Positions 1 through 10,600 of a stretch of DNA of 28,783 bases are shown piece after piece. A program made the position numbers and the translations under genes. The first letter of the stretch is position 1. Each line of letters begins with the position of its first letter. This DNA is from Carex sylvatica (Eukaryota > Streptophyta > Magnoliopsida > Poales > Cyperaceae). The stretch covers positions 1-28,783 of the forward strand of contig CAXKVR010000741.1 in assembly GCA_964058845.1 (NCBI GenBank). Reading direction: 5' to 3'. The notes beneath the pieces were generated by a model, which was not told the DNA's origin, ran no database searches, and saw only the letters and a program-made list of their open reading frames with translations.

Positions 1-960
1 TCCCAATATATATGAGGCTACCCTATTTCCAATATCAGCACAGAAACTGGTGAGCCCGGTCGCACCAAGACCAGGCAGGGACTGAAATAGCATGGCAAGA
101 TGCATTCCTGAGTACTACGGGATCCATCCCTAATGTCTTCATCCTCTTGCAGCTGGGGATAAAAAGAGAGAGCCAAGATTAAGTAAAGGAATTTCTTTAT
201 CTTTTAAAATTGAAAAAAAGCAAAACTTTCAACAAATTTGCCTTATTGATCAGTTCTCTTTAGCTTCTTATGCTGATTTTGTTTTTTGAGATAATTTTGC
301 GGATTGTTAAGCATTCGTTATTTGGGTTTAAATTTCCAACAGTTATCCCTTATCCAATTTGAGGTATGGTTTTTGTGCATTGGTTGAATTAGAAATCAAA
401 ATCATTTTTGTTTGAAATTTTACGGAATACTTATAATTAACACTTGAATCTTTGGCTTGAGATGTGCAACATTCACTGAAGATTGTTCCATGTGATTTAA
501 TCTTTGTCATGAGGAGGAATTAGAATTGATTATTGTGAAAGCTTTTCTTTTTCCCATGTTCTAACGAACACATGTTATCTTTAATTTTCAATGAGTTCTT
601 TTCATTCGGGAATCAACAAATTGATGTGAAGACTGAAGAAACCCATTCCCAAAACCTTCATATCCCCATAAAATCTCCCTATACCAAAAAGACCCTTAGT
701 CATCCAGGAAATTTCACGAGCAGCAAAAAGAGAAAAGAGTACTTTAGATCAGTAGGAGGAATTAAAAGAGGATAAAGATCACACCTTGACATGAGTCCTG
801 TTAGATCAGAGGGAGACTTGGCAGAGGTGCTGAGTTTGCTTAGTATGGAGATTATGAGGTCATCGCTCAGCGCATCAAACCAGTTCCTACCAATTGCATC
901 CTCAAATCGCATCTGCTTTTCGTCTCTTGATAAAATCACCGTATTCGCCAACCTCTTCAT
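1..960 (-). CDS. F-box protein, At1g67340 (F-box/MYND) type, 5' part, probably frameshifted
   Basis: F-box proteins link substrates to SCF ubiquitin ligases through SKP1. Exon 1 is 960-785: the ATG at 960 follows an in-frame stop at 975-973, and the exon encodes an F-box starting near residue 26 (NWFDALSDDLIISILSKLS). The donor is at 784-783 and the acceptor AG at 154-153. The join restores MSSCKRMKTLGMDP, as expected for this family, followed by VVLRNASCHAISVPAWSW. Exon 2 leaves the window. In exon 2 the frame reads HQFLC and then stops (TGA at 37-35), while ADIGN and ASYILG follow in another frame, so about 2 nt seem lost from a TG run. The family normally continues with Sel1-like repeats and a MYND zinc finger, which would lie outside the window. 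It is either a recent pseudogene, a truncated allele or an assembly error. The family call is from motif recognition. Confidence 0.68.
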
Positions 961-1515
961 TGTCTCTCTCTGTTACGAGGTAGGGTTGACTCTCTGATCA
1001 GAATAAAAACCAACAAAAACAAAATGAATTAGAATTAAATTCATTGGAGAAGAGATGCAAAATGTTGATTCAGAATTGAAATTTATTGATCAGAAAATAT
1101 CATCTGTAAATGAGAATTCATTTATGCGAAATTAAAAGAATCCAAATTTGTGTTCTAATTTATCAAACTTGCAACTCATATTAGTAATTAGGGTTTGATC
1201 TCCGTTCAGCTCAAGAAACCTAAAATCTCAAACGAAAAGAGAGAGAGAGCAAAAACTTTATTACCTTGTCGGAGGAACCTCTCCTTCTCAGTTAGCAAAG
1301 GCAGGCGACAGTGAAGGGACAGAAGCGCCAAAAAACTACCTTCCCCGTGCGATTTGGCGACGCGAGTTCAGCACGCGGAAATTTAGTGGATGGAACTCTG
1401 TTGGGTCTCGTTCTCCTCTTCCAATCAGAGCTCGCAAGGGTTTCCGACGAGACGTAGGGTTTAATTTGTCGGAGAAATGAATTTAATTAGAGAAACAAAG
1501 GGAAGTCTATATTTG
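961..1515 (-). promoter_or_regulatory. 5' leader exon, leader intron and core promoter of the F-box gene
   Basis: On the minus strand a non-coding exon appears to end at 1265 with a good donor (ACAAG|GTAATAAAG). A matching acceptor (CTGATCAG) lies at 995-994, giving a 271-bp leader intron and a second leader segment of 33 nt before the ATG at 960. The stretch 1266-1490 is more GC-rich than its surroundings, as is usual for a plant 5' leader. A TATA-like AATATAGA lies at about 1507-1514. The transcription start is inferred, not seen. Confidence 0.45.
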
Positions 1516-1528
1516 GCGGACTTGGCGG

Positions 1529-1736
1529 GACTGTGTATCCTCTGCATTAACTCAAAGGGGAATATCTTGAGTTAATGAATCTCAACCGTGTGATTTTAAA
1601 CAGAGTCAATCCGGCTTCTGTCTGAAACATAGAGGTCCTTTAATATTTGTTTGCACGAATCTTAAAATATATCTGATGGTCAAGATGTATTAACTCAAAA
1701 GATTTCCTTTTAAGTTAATGCAGAGGATGCAAATTC
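1529..1736. mobile_element. 208-bp MITE with 9-bp target-site duplication
   Basis: The direct repeat ACTTGGCGG flanks the element at 1520-1528 and 1737-1745. Inside it the ends are inverted repeats of about 30 bp: the left end has GTATCCTCTGCATTAACTC, and the right end, read in reverse, has GCATCCTCTGCATTAACTT. No coding capacity is present. A 9-bp duplication and this size fit a non-autonomous Mutator-like element. It sits just upstream of the putative F-box core promoter. Confidence 0.85.
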
Positions 1737-1745
1737 ACTTGGCGG

Positions 1746-3510
1746 TCCCCCAATTTCCCAAAACATCCGTTGGCTTGGCGGCGGTAATCCAAAATTTCAA
1801 CCTATTATGGACAACAGTCCTTTGAAATATCATCTTTAACTATGAAGTCCTTAAGGTTAAATTGTCTGTTTCTCTTTGATTCCTAGCTGTTATCAATCTA
1901 TATTTAGTTCAGATTAATTTATATTTTCAAATATGGATGAATGATGTGGTTTCATGTGATAGGAGTACTAATATTTGTTCAAATCATAGTAAAAGAACTT
2001 TTAAATTTGGAGGAATTTCATTATACCGCTCAAAAAAATTTAAATTACATATTCCCCCTCTAAAATTACTCATTTTAGTGTCTTTTCTATGAAAATCATT
2101 TCAAATTTATGAAGTACCCATTTTACTTCATAAATTTAAGAAAAAATATATTCTAATTGTTCAATTTTCTAAGACAAATGAGTCGTTTTTTTATTTTTGA
2201 CAAATAAATAATGACATTTAAGTATATACTTGTGTAAGCGTCATAAGTAAATAGTTCTAAAATTTATTTGGATAAACTTTCAACGACGAATGCAAACTGT
2301 TTATATTGATCAACTTGATGAGTTATGTTTTTATATGATAAATTAGTTTTCTTTTTATTTTGTATACATTTAACCTATAAAAATTAAAGAAAAAAAATAT
2401 AATGCATTATAAATAAGTTATAAAATCTTTATAACTATTTTTTTTAGAAATTCAGTGGATGTGATCTATTTTCATTTGGACTTTGTAAACTTTATTTGTA
2501 AACTTCAGTGGATAAAGCATGCCTTGAAATCAGAGATAATTTTTCTTTCTCATTTGAATTTAATTATTAACAATAAGAACATGCTTTATTTGACTGTAAT
2601 GATAAAAATAATTATTATTGAGAATATGACTACGGAGATATATAGTTTTCTCCGAAGATATGATTATTATTAATGCAAGTAACTGCAAAAAATAATTTTG
2701 TGAGGATAAAATAGATTTTTATAGACGTTAAAATTTTTCTTCAATGAAAAATACGGTGTTCGATGAAATTCCAGTACGACAAACTAGAAGATTAATATAT
2801 AAAACAAAAATGTATAGACAACAATAAATGGGCATGAAAAATTAAAACGTGCACGTCGAATGGTTTTAATTGAAGGTATATATATAATTTTAGTTTTTTT
2901 TTTAATTCGAATAATATTGTTTATATAATTGTATGTTTTGTAAAAGTAGAATTATCTTTGAAATTCATTGTGTAATTCATGTTCCTATTAAAACTTTTGT
3001 AATTTTGAAACCTTTGATCGATATCTTAATCAATGAAATTTGAGAATAATTGACCCCATTATTTTTGTTTAAAAAGAAAAGAAAAAAAGGAACTCTGAAG
3101 CGTGCATTGATTTAGTTTCATCCGGGCTTGAGATTTTGATGTGGTATTAAGAGTGGAGCATAATTTTTGTGACAAAACTATAATAAGATTTCCATATTGT
3201 GTGAAGGGTGGAGCCTATTTTTTATGACAAACTGTTTATATTGATCAACTCTGCTCATATAAAGCTTTGAAAGTATCCATTGTTTCCAACATAGATCAAA
3301 CAAATGAATATGTAAAACAACATTTTATTTCATTGAGCGACTACGGTGATAATATTTTGCATTTTTAAAGTTGCAAAAAATTAAATATCAGAGGAAATCA
3401 AGACACCAAGACAGGATGCGCATATCATTGGTCTCTCGGAGTCATTAGTTTGGTCTTCAAGCAGGTGATACTCAGCACCGAATTAATTACGGTTTTTTTT
3501 TTTTTGTGAG
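1746..3510. other. AT-rich intergenic sequence, no gene recognised
   Basis: No convincing exon is seen. The stretch holds a perfect 14-bp hairpin at 2103-2137 and a direct repeat of CAAACTGTTTATATTGATCA (around 2291 and 3229). It also holds two diverged adjacent copies of a sequence near GGTGGAGC..TTTTTATGACAAA (around 3153 and 3205). A 72-codon open frame at 2455-2673 is AT-driven and has no recognisable domain. Confidence 0.5.
2103..2137. repeat. Perfect 14-bp inverted repeat
   Basis: AAATTTATGAAGTA (2103-2116) is repeated in reverse complement at 2124-2137 with a 7-nt loop. There is no T-run or gene end next to it, so a terminator or gene-linked role is not supported. It may be a relic of a small transposon. 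Confidence 0.6.
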
Positions 3511-3513
3511 GAA

Positions 3514-3590
3514 TAGGGGTGTCAACGGTTACGGTAAGGGTCGGGTTTATATTACCCGTTATTAATTTGTATCCGTTACGAATTTAAAGG
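3514..3590. mobile_element. Truncated hAT-like element end
   Basis: TAGGGGTGTCAACGG at 3514 resembles the terminal inverted repeat of plant hAT elements and of the two hAT-like elements further right in this window (TAGGGATG...). It is followed by GGGTCGGG-type sequence common inside such elements. No matching second end is found before the F-box fragment at 3604, so only one end remains. Confidence 0.4.
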
Positions 3591-3603
3591 GGTGACTAAT
3601 GCA

Positions 3604-3744
3604 GGTACCATTCCCAGAGTATAAAGAAGCTTCCATATTTCCGAGATCAACGCAGTCGCGCCAAGAGTTTGCACGGATTGAAATTGCATGGCATGACGCA
3701 TTCCTTAGGACTACGGGATCCATCCCTTTCTTCATCTTCTTGAG
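3604..3744 (-). pseudogene. Degraded duplicate of F-box exon 2
   Basis: Read on the minus strand this encodes LKKMKKGMDPVVLRNASCHA, then ISIRANSW, then CVDLGNMEAS. That parallels the second exon of the F-box gene at the left edge (CKRMKTLGMDPVVLRNASCHA, ISVPAWSW, ADIGN..AS). About six residues (AHQFL region) are deleted, and the frame shifts again before YTLGMV. Similarity begins at the exon boundary and ends near GMV, so this is an exon fragment with no first exon. It is not a retrocopy: the nearby A/T run (3791-3810) is on the wrong side. Confidence 0.75.
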
Positions 3745-4069
3745 CTTGATTAATTGCAAAAGCAAAACAATCTCCAATCATTTCATCTCAATTTTTTTTT
3801 TTTTTTTTTTTAGTACGACTTAATTGAATAACACGATGGTACCTGCTATCAATTTAATTATGCTCAGTAAGAAACCACAATAAGACATTTAACTCAAAAT
3901 GAGACAAGATTGAAGCCAAATCACATATCAATTAGAGAGACAAGAATTCGCCTAATGAGAAATAAATATACTATTTCATTCAGGAAATAGAAGACTATTT
4001 AGTTTTTTTTTCAGAAATCGTTACATTGGAAGGTATTTTTCAGAAACATGCTCTACATATGTTTTTCAG

Positions 4070-4404
4070 AAATCCGTCAAATCGGCTTCAAATGATAAAT
4101 CCGAACCGTTAAAACCCGTCCACCTTACGAGTGATGCGTCTACATGTGAAAATTTTAATTTTAAAATTAATTTTTTATAGAGTCAAGTGGTCAAAAAAAG
4201 TTCAAAAAATAATTATTTATTTATTTATTAACCTTCTAATTTTGACCACTTGATTTTATACTAAATTAATTCAAATGTTTAAAATTTTCATATGTAGACG
4301 CATCACTCATAGAATAGGCAGATTTCAACAATTCGAATTTATCATTTGAAGTTGATTTGATGAAATTTTGACTTGGTGAACTTAAGAACACCCTAGTTCT
4401 ACTC
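4070..4404. mobile_element. MITE copy B (same family as 12040-12452), left end missing
   Basis: The right half matches the element at 12040-12452, including CACCCTAGTTCTACTC at its end, the interior GACCACTTGATTTTATACTAAATTAA and the motif CTACATGTGAAAATTTTAA. The left end starts abruptly near 4070 without the GAGTAGAAC terminus. The flanks carry several TTTTCAGAAA copies, suggesting a local rearrangement. It lies downstream of the clathrin adaptor stop codon. Confidence 0.7.
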
Positions 4405-4642
4405 ATAATATTCAGAAAAATCGACTCTTTCTGAAACAAAAATGATACCATGGCGTAGATAATTGAATAGAAAGGGAGTCATAGTTACAATGGCAAGAAA
4501 ATAATATTACAATTAGAAACTAAGCTTGCTTAGTGCTTATCTACATCTCAACTTCTGTACTCAATTCATTTTTTCTAATATCTTAACTCCCGTGGCTGAA
4601 ACTCAATCAAACCCTTTTCGATATCTAAATTTGGTTAGTGCA
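4405..4642 (-). other. Probable 3' untranslated region of the clathrin adaptor gene
   Basis: On the minus strand this follows the stop codon at 4643-4645. It has no coding signal and runs into the transposon remnant at 4404. I do not see a clear canonical AATAAA, so the polyadenylation site is left open. Confidence 0.35.
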
Positions 4643-7600
4643 TTACATAAATGGGTTACCAAATGGATTTTTGGTGCTGTCATGGCTAATTTCTTGTCCT
4701 TGCGCTTGCATCATGGCATCTTTTCCATTACCAGTTTCAGTATCAAGTGGTACATTGCTAGGAATCATTTCAGAACTGCACCAGAAGAATTGGTTGTCAT
4801 GTCCCATATCTGTGCCAATTGGTACATCATTGCCAGGTACTCTTTCCCCAGTACCAGGCAGAGATAACGAGTTCTCATGTCCTGATTCAAGACCAATTGG
4901 TGCAATATTGCTAGTTATTGCTTCAGAATTAGACCAAAAGAACAGGTCGTCGTGTCCCCCATTAGTTTCAAGCTCCGTATTGCTAGATGATATTTCATTA
5001 CTAGGCACACAAGTTGGGTCATCAGAATACAAAACCATCTCAAATGGGTTTGCTGGGGCCACCTGATCAGAGCTAATTGGGAAACCCAATTCAGTGTTTG
5101 TTGGCCCCTGTGCAACAGAATTTTCATACAAACTGTCTAGCATCAATTTATTGAATCCATCAGCCTACAAAAAGAAAAACGAATATATTAATAACTTTTT
5201 CATTCAGAATGCGACATTATGGATGGGTATTGACCAAAGATGCTTAGGCACTTTCAATATTATTTTCTTTAGCAACCATTGGTAAGGCCTAGTGTTTGAG
5301 GCAAATTCTCGCAAATATAATATTGTTGGTTTCAACCTCAGTGGGAAAAAAGACTGGCACCAAAAGATGCAAGTTTCAGGCCTCTAAAAAGTAAATAAAT
5401 AAAAGGAAGGAAAGAAATAAAAATAATACTAATGCGGTCCGAAAATTTATAAGATATACAATAAGAAAAGTGGAGTTCTGTCAAAAAAGAAAACAGAAAT
5501 GTGTGCTGCATCAAGAAAAGTAATACTATATAAAATAGATATACCCCATAGCAAAGGTATACCTGCAATTATACCGAGTCAAACGGAAAAGAAAGGTAAA
5601 ACAACAGTTGCTAATAGAGACATTTTCTTGTTTAAAACTTCTCAAGTTTTATTATTTCCATTTCTTTTTTTTTAATTTGTCATTAGTAATAAAAATTGAG
5701 CTTGCCAATTTATTCTCGGGAAGAGGACTTTGATTTGAACTTGATGTGGCAATAAGTGCCAATTCCCAGTCTGCCATCGCATATGTTAGATTAGAAGAAG
5801 AACAGGAATTATTTGTCGAAGTTTCTACATGCAAAAAGCAAACATTAGTTAAATTGATATAATATTTAGTAGAGGGTTCAAATGTCTCCATTTTTTTGTG
5901 CCTCTACCATACCTCTATTTTTAAAAATGCCAACAAATCAAAATTTAAATCATAAATGTCAAAATAAAACCATTAGATGTGATCTATGTTCTTTTCTCTC
6001 TATGTACACAAAAAAATAATCACATTTCAATTTTGTTTTGGTTGTCATCAACAGCTTGTAAAAAATGTACTAATATGGATAATTTTTAGACGTTGATTTT
6101 TCAACTTATTGATTCATATAAAAACAAAATTGAAAAGTGGTAATTTTTTATGAGCATATAGAGAAAATAATATAGATCACATCTGACTGTTTTATTTTGA
6201 CATTTATGATTTAAATTTGGAGTTATGAAAGTTCTTAAAAATGAAGGCATGATGGAGGCACAAAAAATGGAGGCATTTGAACCCTCCTCTATTTAGTAAT
6301 AGTCAAGTATAAGGTTTAATGAGGTGGTAAGAGAATTCCATGTGGAAACTCCATTGAGTACAATCATTTGAAATGCATTACAGTGCCAGAAGTAATCAGG
6401 GTCATCGGATTACATTGAAGGACTGTTTCAGTTTTTACACATTACTTTTACCAGCTATGTTGATATTTTTATAATTATTTCAGAATTGACTTGACTAAAA
6501 ACAGTTGAAAGTAATGCTGTTGCGAATATTTTGAAAATAAACATAAGATTGTGTGTTTTCGAGTATAATTGAAAATAGTTAGTAGAAAACTGGAAATCAC
6601 TTCCTTTAATATCTAATGTCAAAGAACAAAATAAAGAAAGAAAAATCAAATTAAGAAGATTACCATTAGAAATCAAAGCATCTGCCAAGGGGTTTGTCTC
6701 CTCTACTTGATGTGCAGTTGAATCATGCATGATGTTGTCCAAACACTGTTACACCAATCAGATAAAAAAAATCTTTAATGAAGAGATCAGAATATGCAGT
6801 GAAGCTAGCTATAATCTCACAAAAGGGTTAGTTGGGTGTCATGCACATTTTGATATCATATCAGCTTGTCATCATGCCAGCAAGTCCTGCACTCAACTGG
6901 AATTGTAATTCCAATGCTACAATGAACTTACCAGTAGGTCAGCAACTGAGTCAGAAGGTGCAGGTTGAACTGTAGTTTTAGCAGAGTGAGTTTCTGGTAA
7001 GATCACTTCACGTGAACTCAAGTTTGTTGCAACAGGCGTTTCTGGCTCTTTATTATTCTTATATTGTACCACCAAAGATTCTCTTCCATTTTCAAGCTAC
7101 AAGTATAACAATTGAATAATGTAAAGATAAGGTTGATTATCATTAGATATTGTTTGTTCGAAGAAATGGGTGAAACTAAGATAACGTCACTTTTGCACTG
7201 GACAGTGCGCATCCAGCATGGTAATGCTTGGTGCATATACGATAACAACATACATACCTATTTCTCTCTTGAAAAATAATAATTTATTTTGTAGGACCTT
7301 TACCATATTATGACGAGGCACATTTTTTATGTATTCTTCCATTGCTCCAAGGAATGATTCAGGGGGCTGCAATAACATAATCAATACGAGTGAAGATGTA
7401 AACAACATTTCGCATATGTTTCCTTTGAAATCAAGATTTCTACTAATAACATGTAGCTAGCCATATGTTTGATTCTCCTTGTCGTCATTTTTCCTTTCTT
7501 TCACCCACTATAAGCACTTGGGACAAATTAACAGACTACTTGAGGGTACGTCATGAATAGAATTTTACTGTCAATATATGCATACAGTGAAGTAATTGAA

Positions 7601-10600
7601 AAAGAAAAACAAGTACCTGCTCAACTTTTTTGAAGTCATTGACTCGGCCAAGATTAAGTTTTTTACAAGTCTTGTAAAAGTCTGTTAGACTCCCACCCTA
7701 TTAAAAAACCTTGTTATTATATTTCTTCGAATAATTAATCATCCAACAAAGGCAAAGTACAAAAGCTTTAAAGACTGCATATGCCTTTAAGAGATGGAAA
7801 CTACACATCAGAACCTTTCTCTTCCCATTAACTTCAAAAAAAGACAACCAACCTCAGTACATTAATTACTTTGTAGATGAATGGCTACAAATTCTGAATT
7901 TTAGTAAAAAAAAAACTGACCAGAGGTATTGTGTTTTGGGGTGGGGGGGAGTGTGATGATTTTCCAAGGTTTTGTAGTGTACAGGGAAATTTTGAGTATT
8001 TATAAGGGTACATTTGTCATAGAAGCAAAACATCAAATTCATTGCCAGAGGTGAAATATTACCTGCAGAACAGCCTTACTATAGATATCAAGTGCTCTGA
8101 TTGCATCATGTCGTTGCATATCAAAGAACTGCAAATTTAATTTTTTTTTTTTTTTTAAGGTTAGTGGACTTGCAAATTTAAAATATATTAGCAAGAAGTT
8201 TAGTAGTTCTCATGGTCTCTCAGGAAATTGAAACATAGTAGGTTCTTCTAGTTTTTTCATGGTTAGTTTGATACTGAGTTGGTTTAAAAGGTTACCTCCA
8301 ATAAGTAAATATTTTCTCTCACGAAGTAAGTAAATAATTAGATTACAGAACAAGTACTAAGCTTGGCTTAGTTGAGTACCTTGTCTGCCAAATTAGCAGT
8401 TCCTGTTCTGATTGCAGCATAGATTTTTATACTTTCTTGTGCAACCTGTAAGTAAATTAAAAAAAGCTTTCTTAAAGGGATGCTGTCTTTTATGCCCTAA
8501 AAAAATGAACATAATATTTTCTTTCAAAGTGAGATGCACATCTAAAACCTGATAATAGTACATAAGATACCTTTTCACATCCACATTTATGTAGAGATGA
8601 CCAGTTTTGCATGAAAGCTAGATTGGTCATTCCTTTTTAAGTAAATTGAGAGGAGAGCCAAAGAGGGAAGTAATTAATACATTTGTAGGGTTATATCTGA
8701 TAATTCCTATCTTTGTAAGGCCCTGCAGATTTTTGCTGTTTACAGGGGTACTTTGAGAATTTCTAGAAGTGTGAAGATGAGACAATTTGCAAAGGATTAT
8801 ATGGAGGGTCCACTGTCAAACCATTTTTAGAGAAAAAACTTTTATAAAGAATAAATTTACAAATAAATGAACTCACCATAGAGACTGCAAATCGAATCAT
8901 TTGGTTATGAACCGCTAAACCTTCAGGCTGGAAATGAAGGAATCAATGTTATTAAATTGTGATTTTTCTCCTATGTCAAATTAAAATATGATGTATCCCT
9001 TATGAAAAAAATTAGATCCTCATATGCCCTCTCAAAAGAAGTGTTTTTTCCCTTACAGACCTTTCATAGTTTTATTAGAAATGTCAGGATTACAGATTTT
9101 ACTTTCCTCATTTATGTACTAATTATTATCAAGAAAGGAGGGTGAATTTTGGCACTTTCTTAAGTGAGGACAATAGAGGAAATATTCCAGCTTTTTTGCA
9201 CTAGTGTTTTCTTTTGAGGGCATGTTGTTTTCCATTAATAATGTCTGGGATAAAATTTCTCATCTCTAGAAAAAGTTTTTTGTAGATTGAACCCAATATT
9301 TGTTTCCATGTTCAAGACAATATCCAATAATATTTGCAATAACAAAGAAATGCCACATAAATATTAACTTAATAAAAAATGACTAAATTGTCCTTGGTCT
9401 TTCATCATGAATCTCACGACTCTAACGCATTCATTTCTTGCAATGTGTCAATTATCTTTGTTTATTTATCTCAAATTGATCTTAAGAAATAAGTGACTTA
9501 TTGGAATCAGGGGCAACATTGTAAATGTCCAATGGATACATCTTTCCATCATATTGCAATTAAGGGTCAGTGTAATTTGTATATATATAAAATTATGTGT
9601 ACTCCTACGGAAGCACGTGAACCCTCTTCATTGCACAATGCTTGGTATAACTTGCAAAAACACAATGGAGGTGAGTGGTGTTGAAATAGCATACCTGGCA
9701 ACCGACAAGACGAAAAAGAAGATTTTGCAAAGCCGGTAACTGCTCAAGCAACTCATTCGTTTCAAGCTCTGTGACTCTCTACAATCCAAATGTAATTCTA
9801 GGGTTACTATGAAATAAGAACTAGCTGCCATTATCGAAATCAGTTTTATCTTTGAGGATATTCCACTCGATCTGAGAGAGGGGGGTGGGGGGTTGTAGAA
9901 AAAGGAAGCCAAAAGCTTACATTGGGCTCCGATTCAATATCATATTTTAGCATTTTAGAGCACTCAAGTCGTTCTTCCAGAAACAAAGCGTATGTCCGAA
10001 CCCATGCTGAATAATCCCATGCTTCAATTTCACAAAAAAAAAAAAAAAAATGGAAAACTCAGTATGAGAGATATTATATATTATACTTCTTCTGTACCAT
10101 GGATTACACCAACAGAAGGCTAATTTGTATTGACCTGGATCACATTTGTACTGTACACATTTGTACTGTACTGGAATGTGATGGTAGGTACAACTACCAG
10201 TTACACTGCCAGCAAGTTTAAATCCTGAGATGATATAATATCAGTCAGGAGTCCTTTTTTAATATTCTTTTACTGGATTTTATATCATTCCGTTAACATC
10301 TGACTGTAAAAGGTAGAAGCCAATTATAGTGCTGTACATATAAAAGGGACTAAACACTAATGAGAGGGTTTTTTATTTTTTATTTTTGGCCCATCATCTT
10401 ACTATACCTTACGAGCATGTCTACTGATATGTATATGCCAATGCCAGAGCTGATCAGCATAGTACATATCACTAAATTGGATGATAAAATAATAGTTAAT
10501 TGAAAAAGGAGATCAGGTACCTGTGGTGCTAGAGTCATCCTTGAAATGTGATAAATTAAGCATTTGAGCTCTAGTGCGGCGGTATTTCAAGAGCTCTTCT

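Noticed and set aside
700..784. Continuation of F-box exon 1 past residue 58
   Set aside because: The unspliced frame (CDLYPLL...) loses family similarity, whereas the GT donor at 784 joined to the acceptor at 153 restores CKRMKTLGMDP.
2455..2673. 72-codon open frame as a small gene
   Set aside because: It is AT-rich with Ile/Asn/Tyr bias, no domain, no promoter and no splice context; it looks like chance.
4526..5066. Plus-strand frames of 113 and 142 codons
   Set aside because: They are antisense to the last exon of the clathrin adaptor gene, whose frame is supported by family similarity and splice phase.
9885..9897. G-rich tracts as a possible quadruplex control element (also near 7940 and 11335)
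   Set aside because: They are short runs inside introns with no consistent four-tract spacing; the evidence is too weak.
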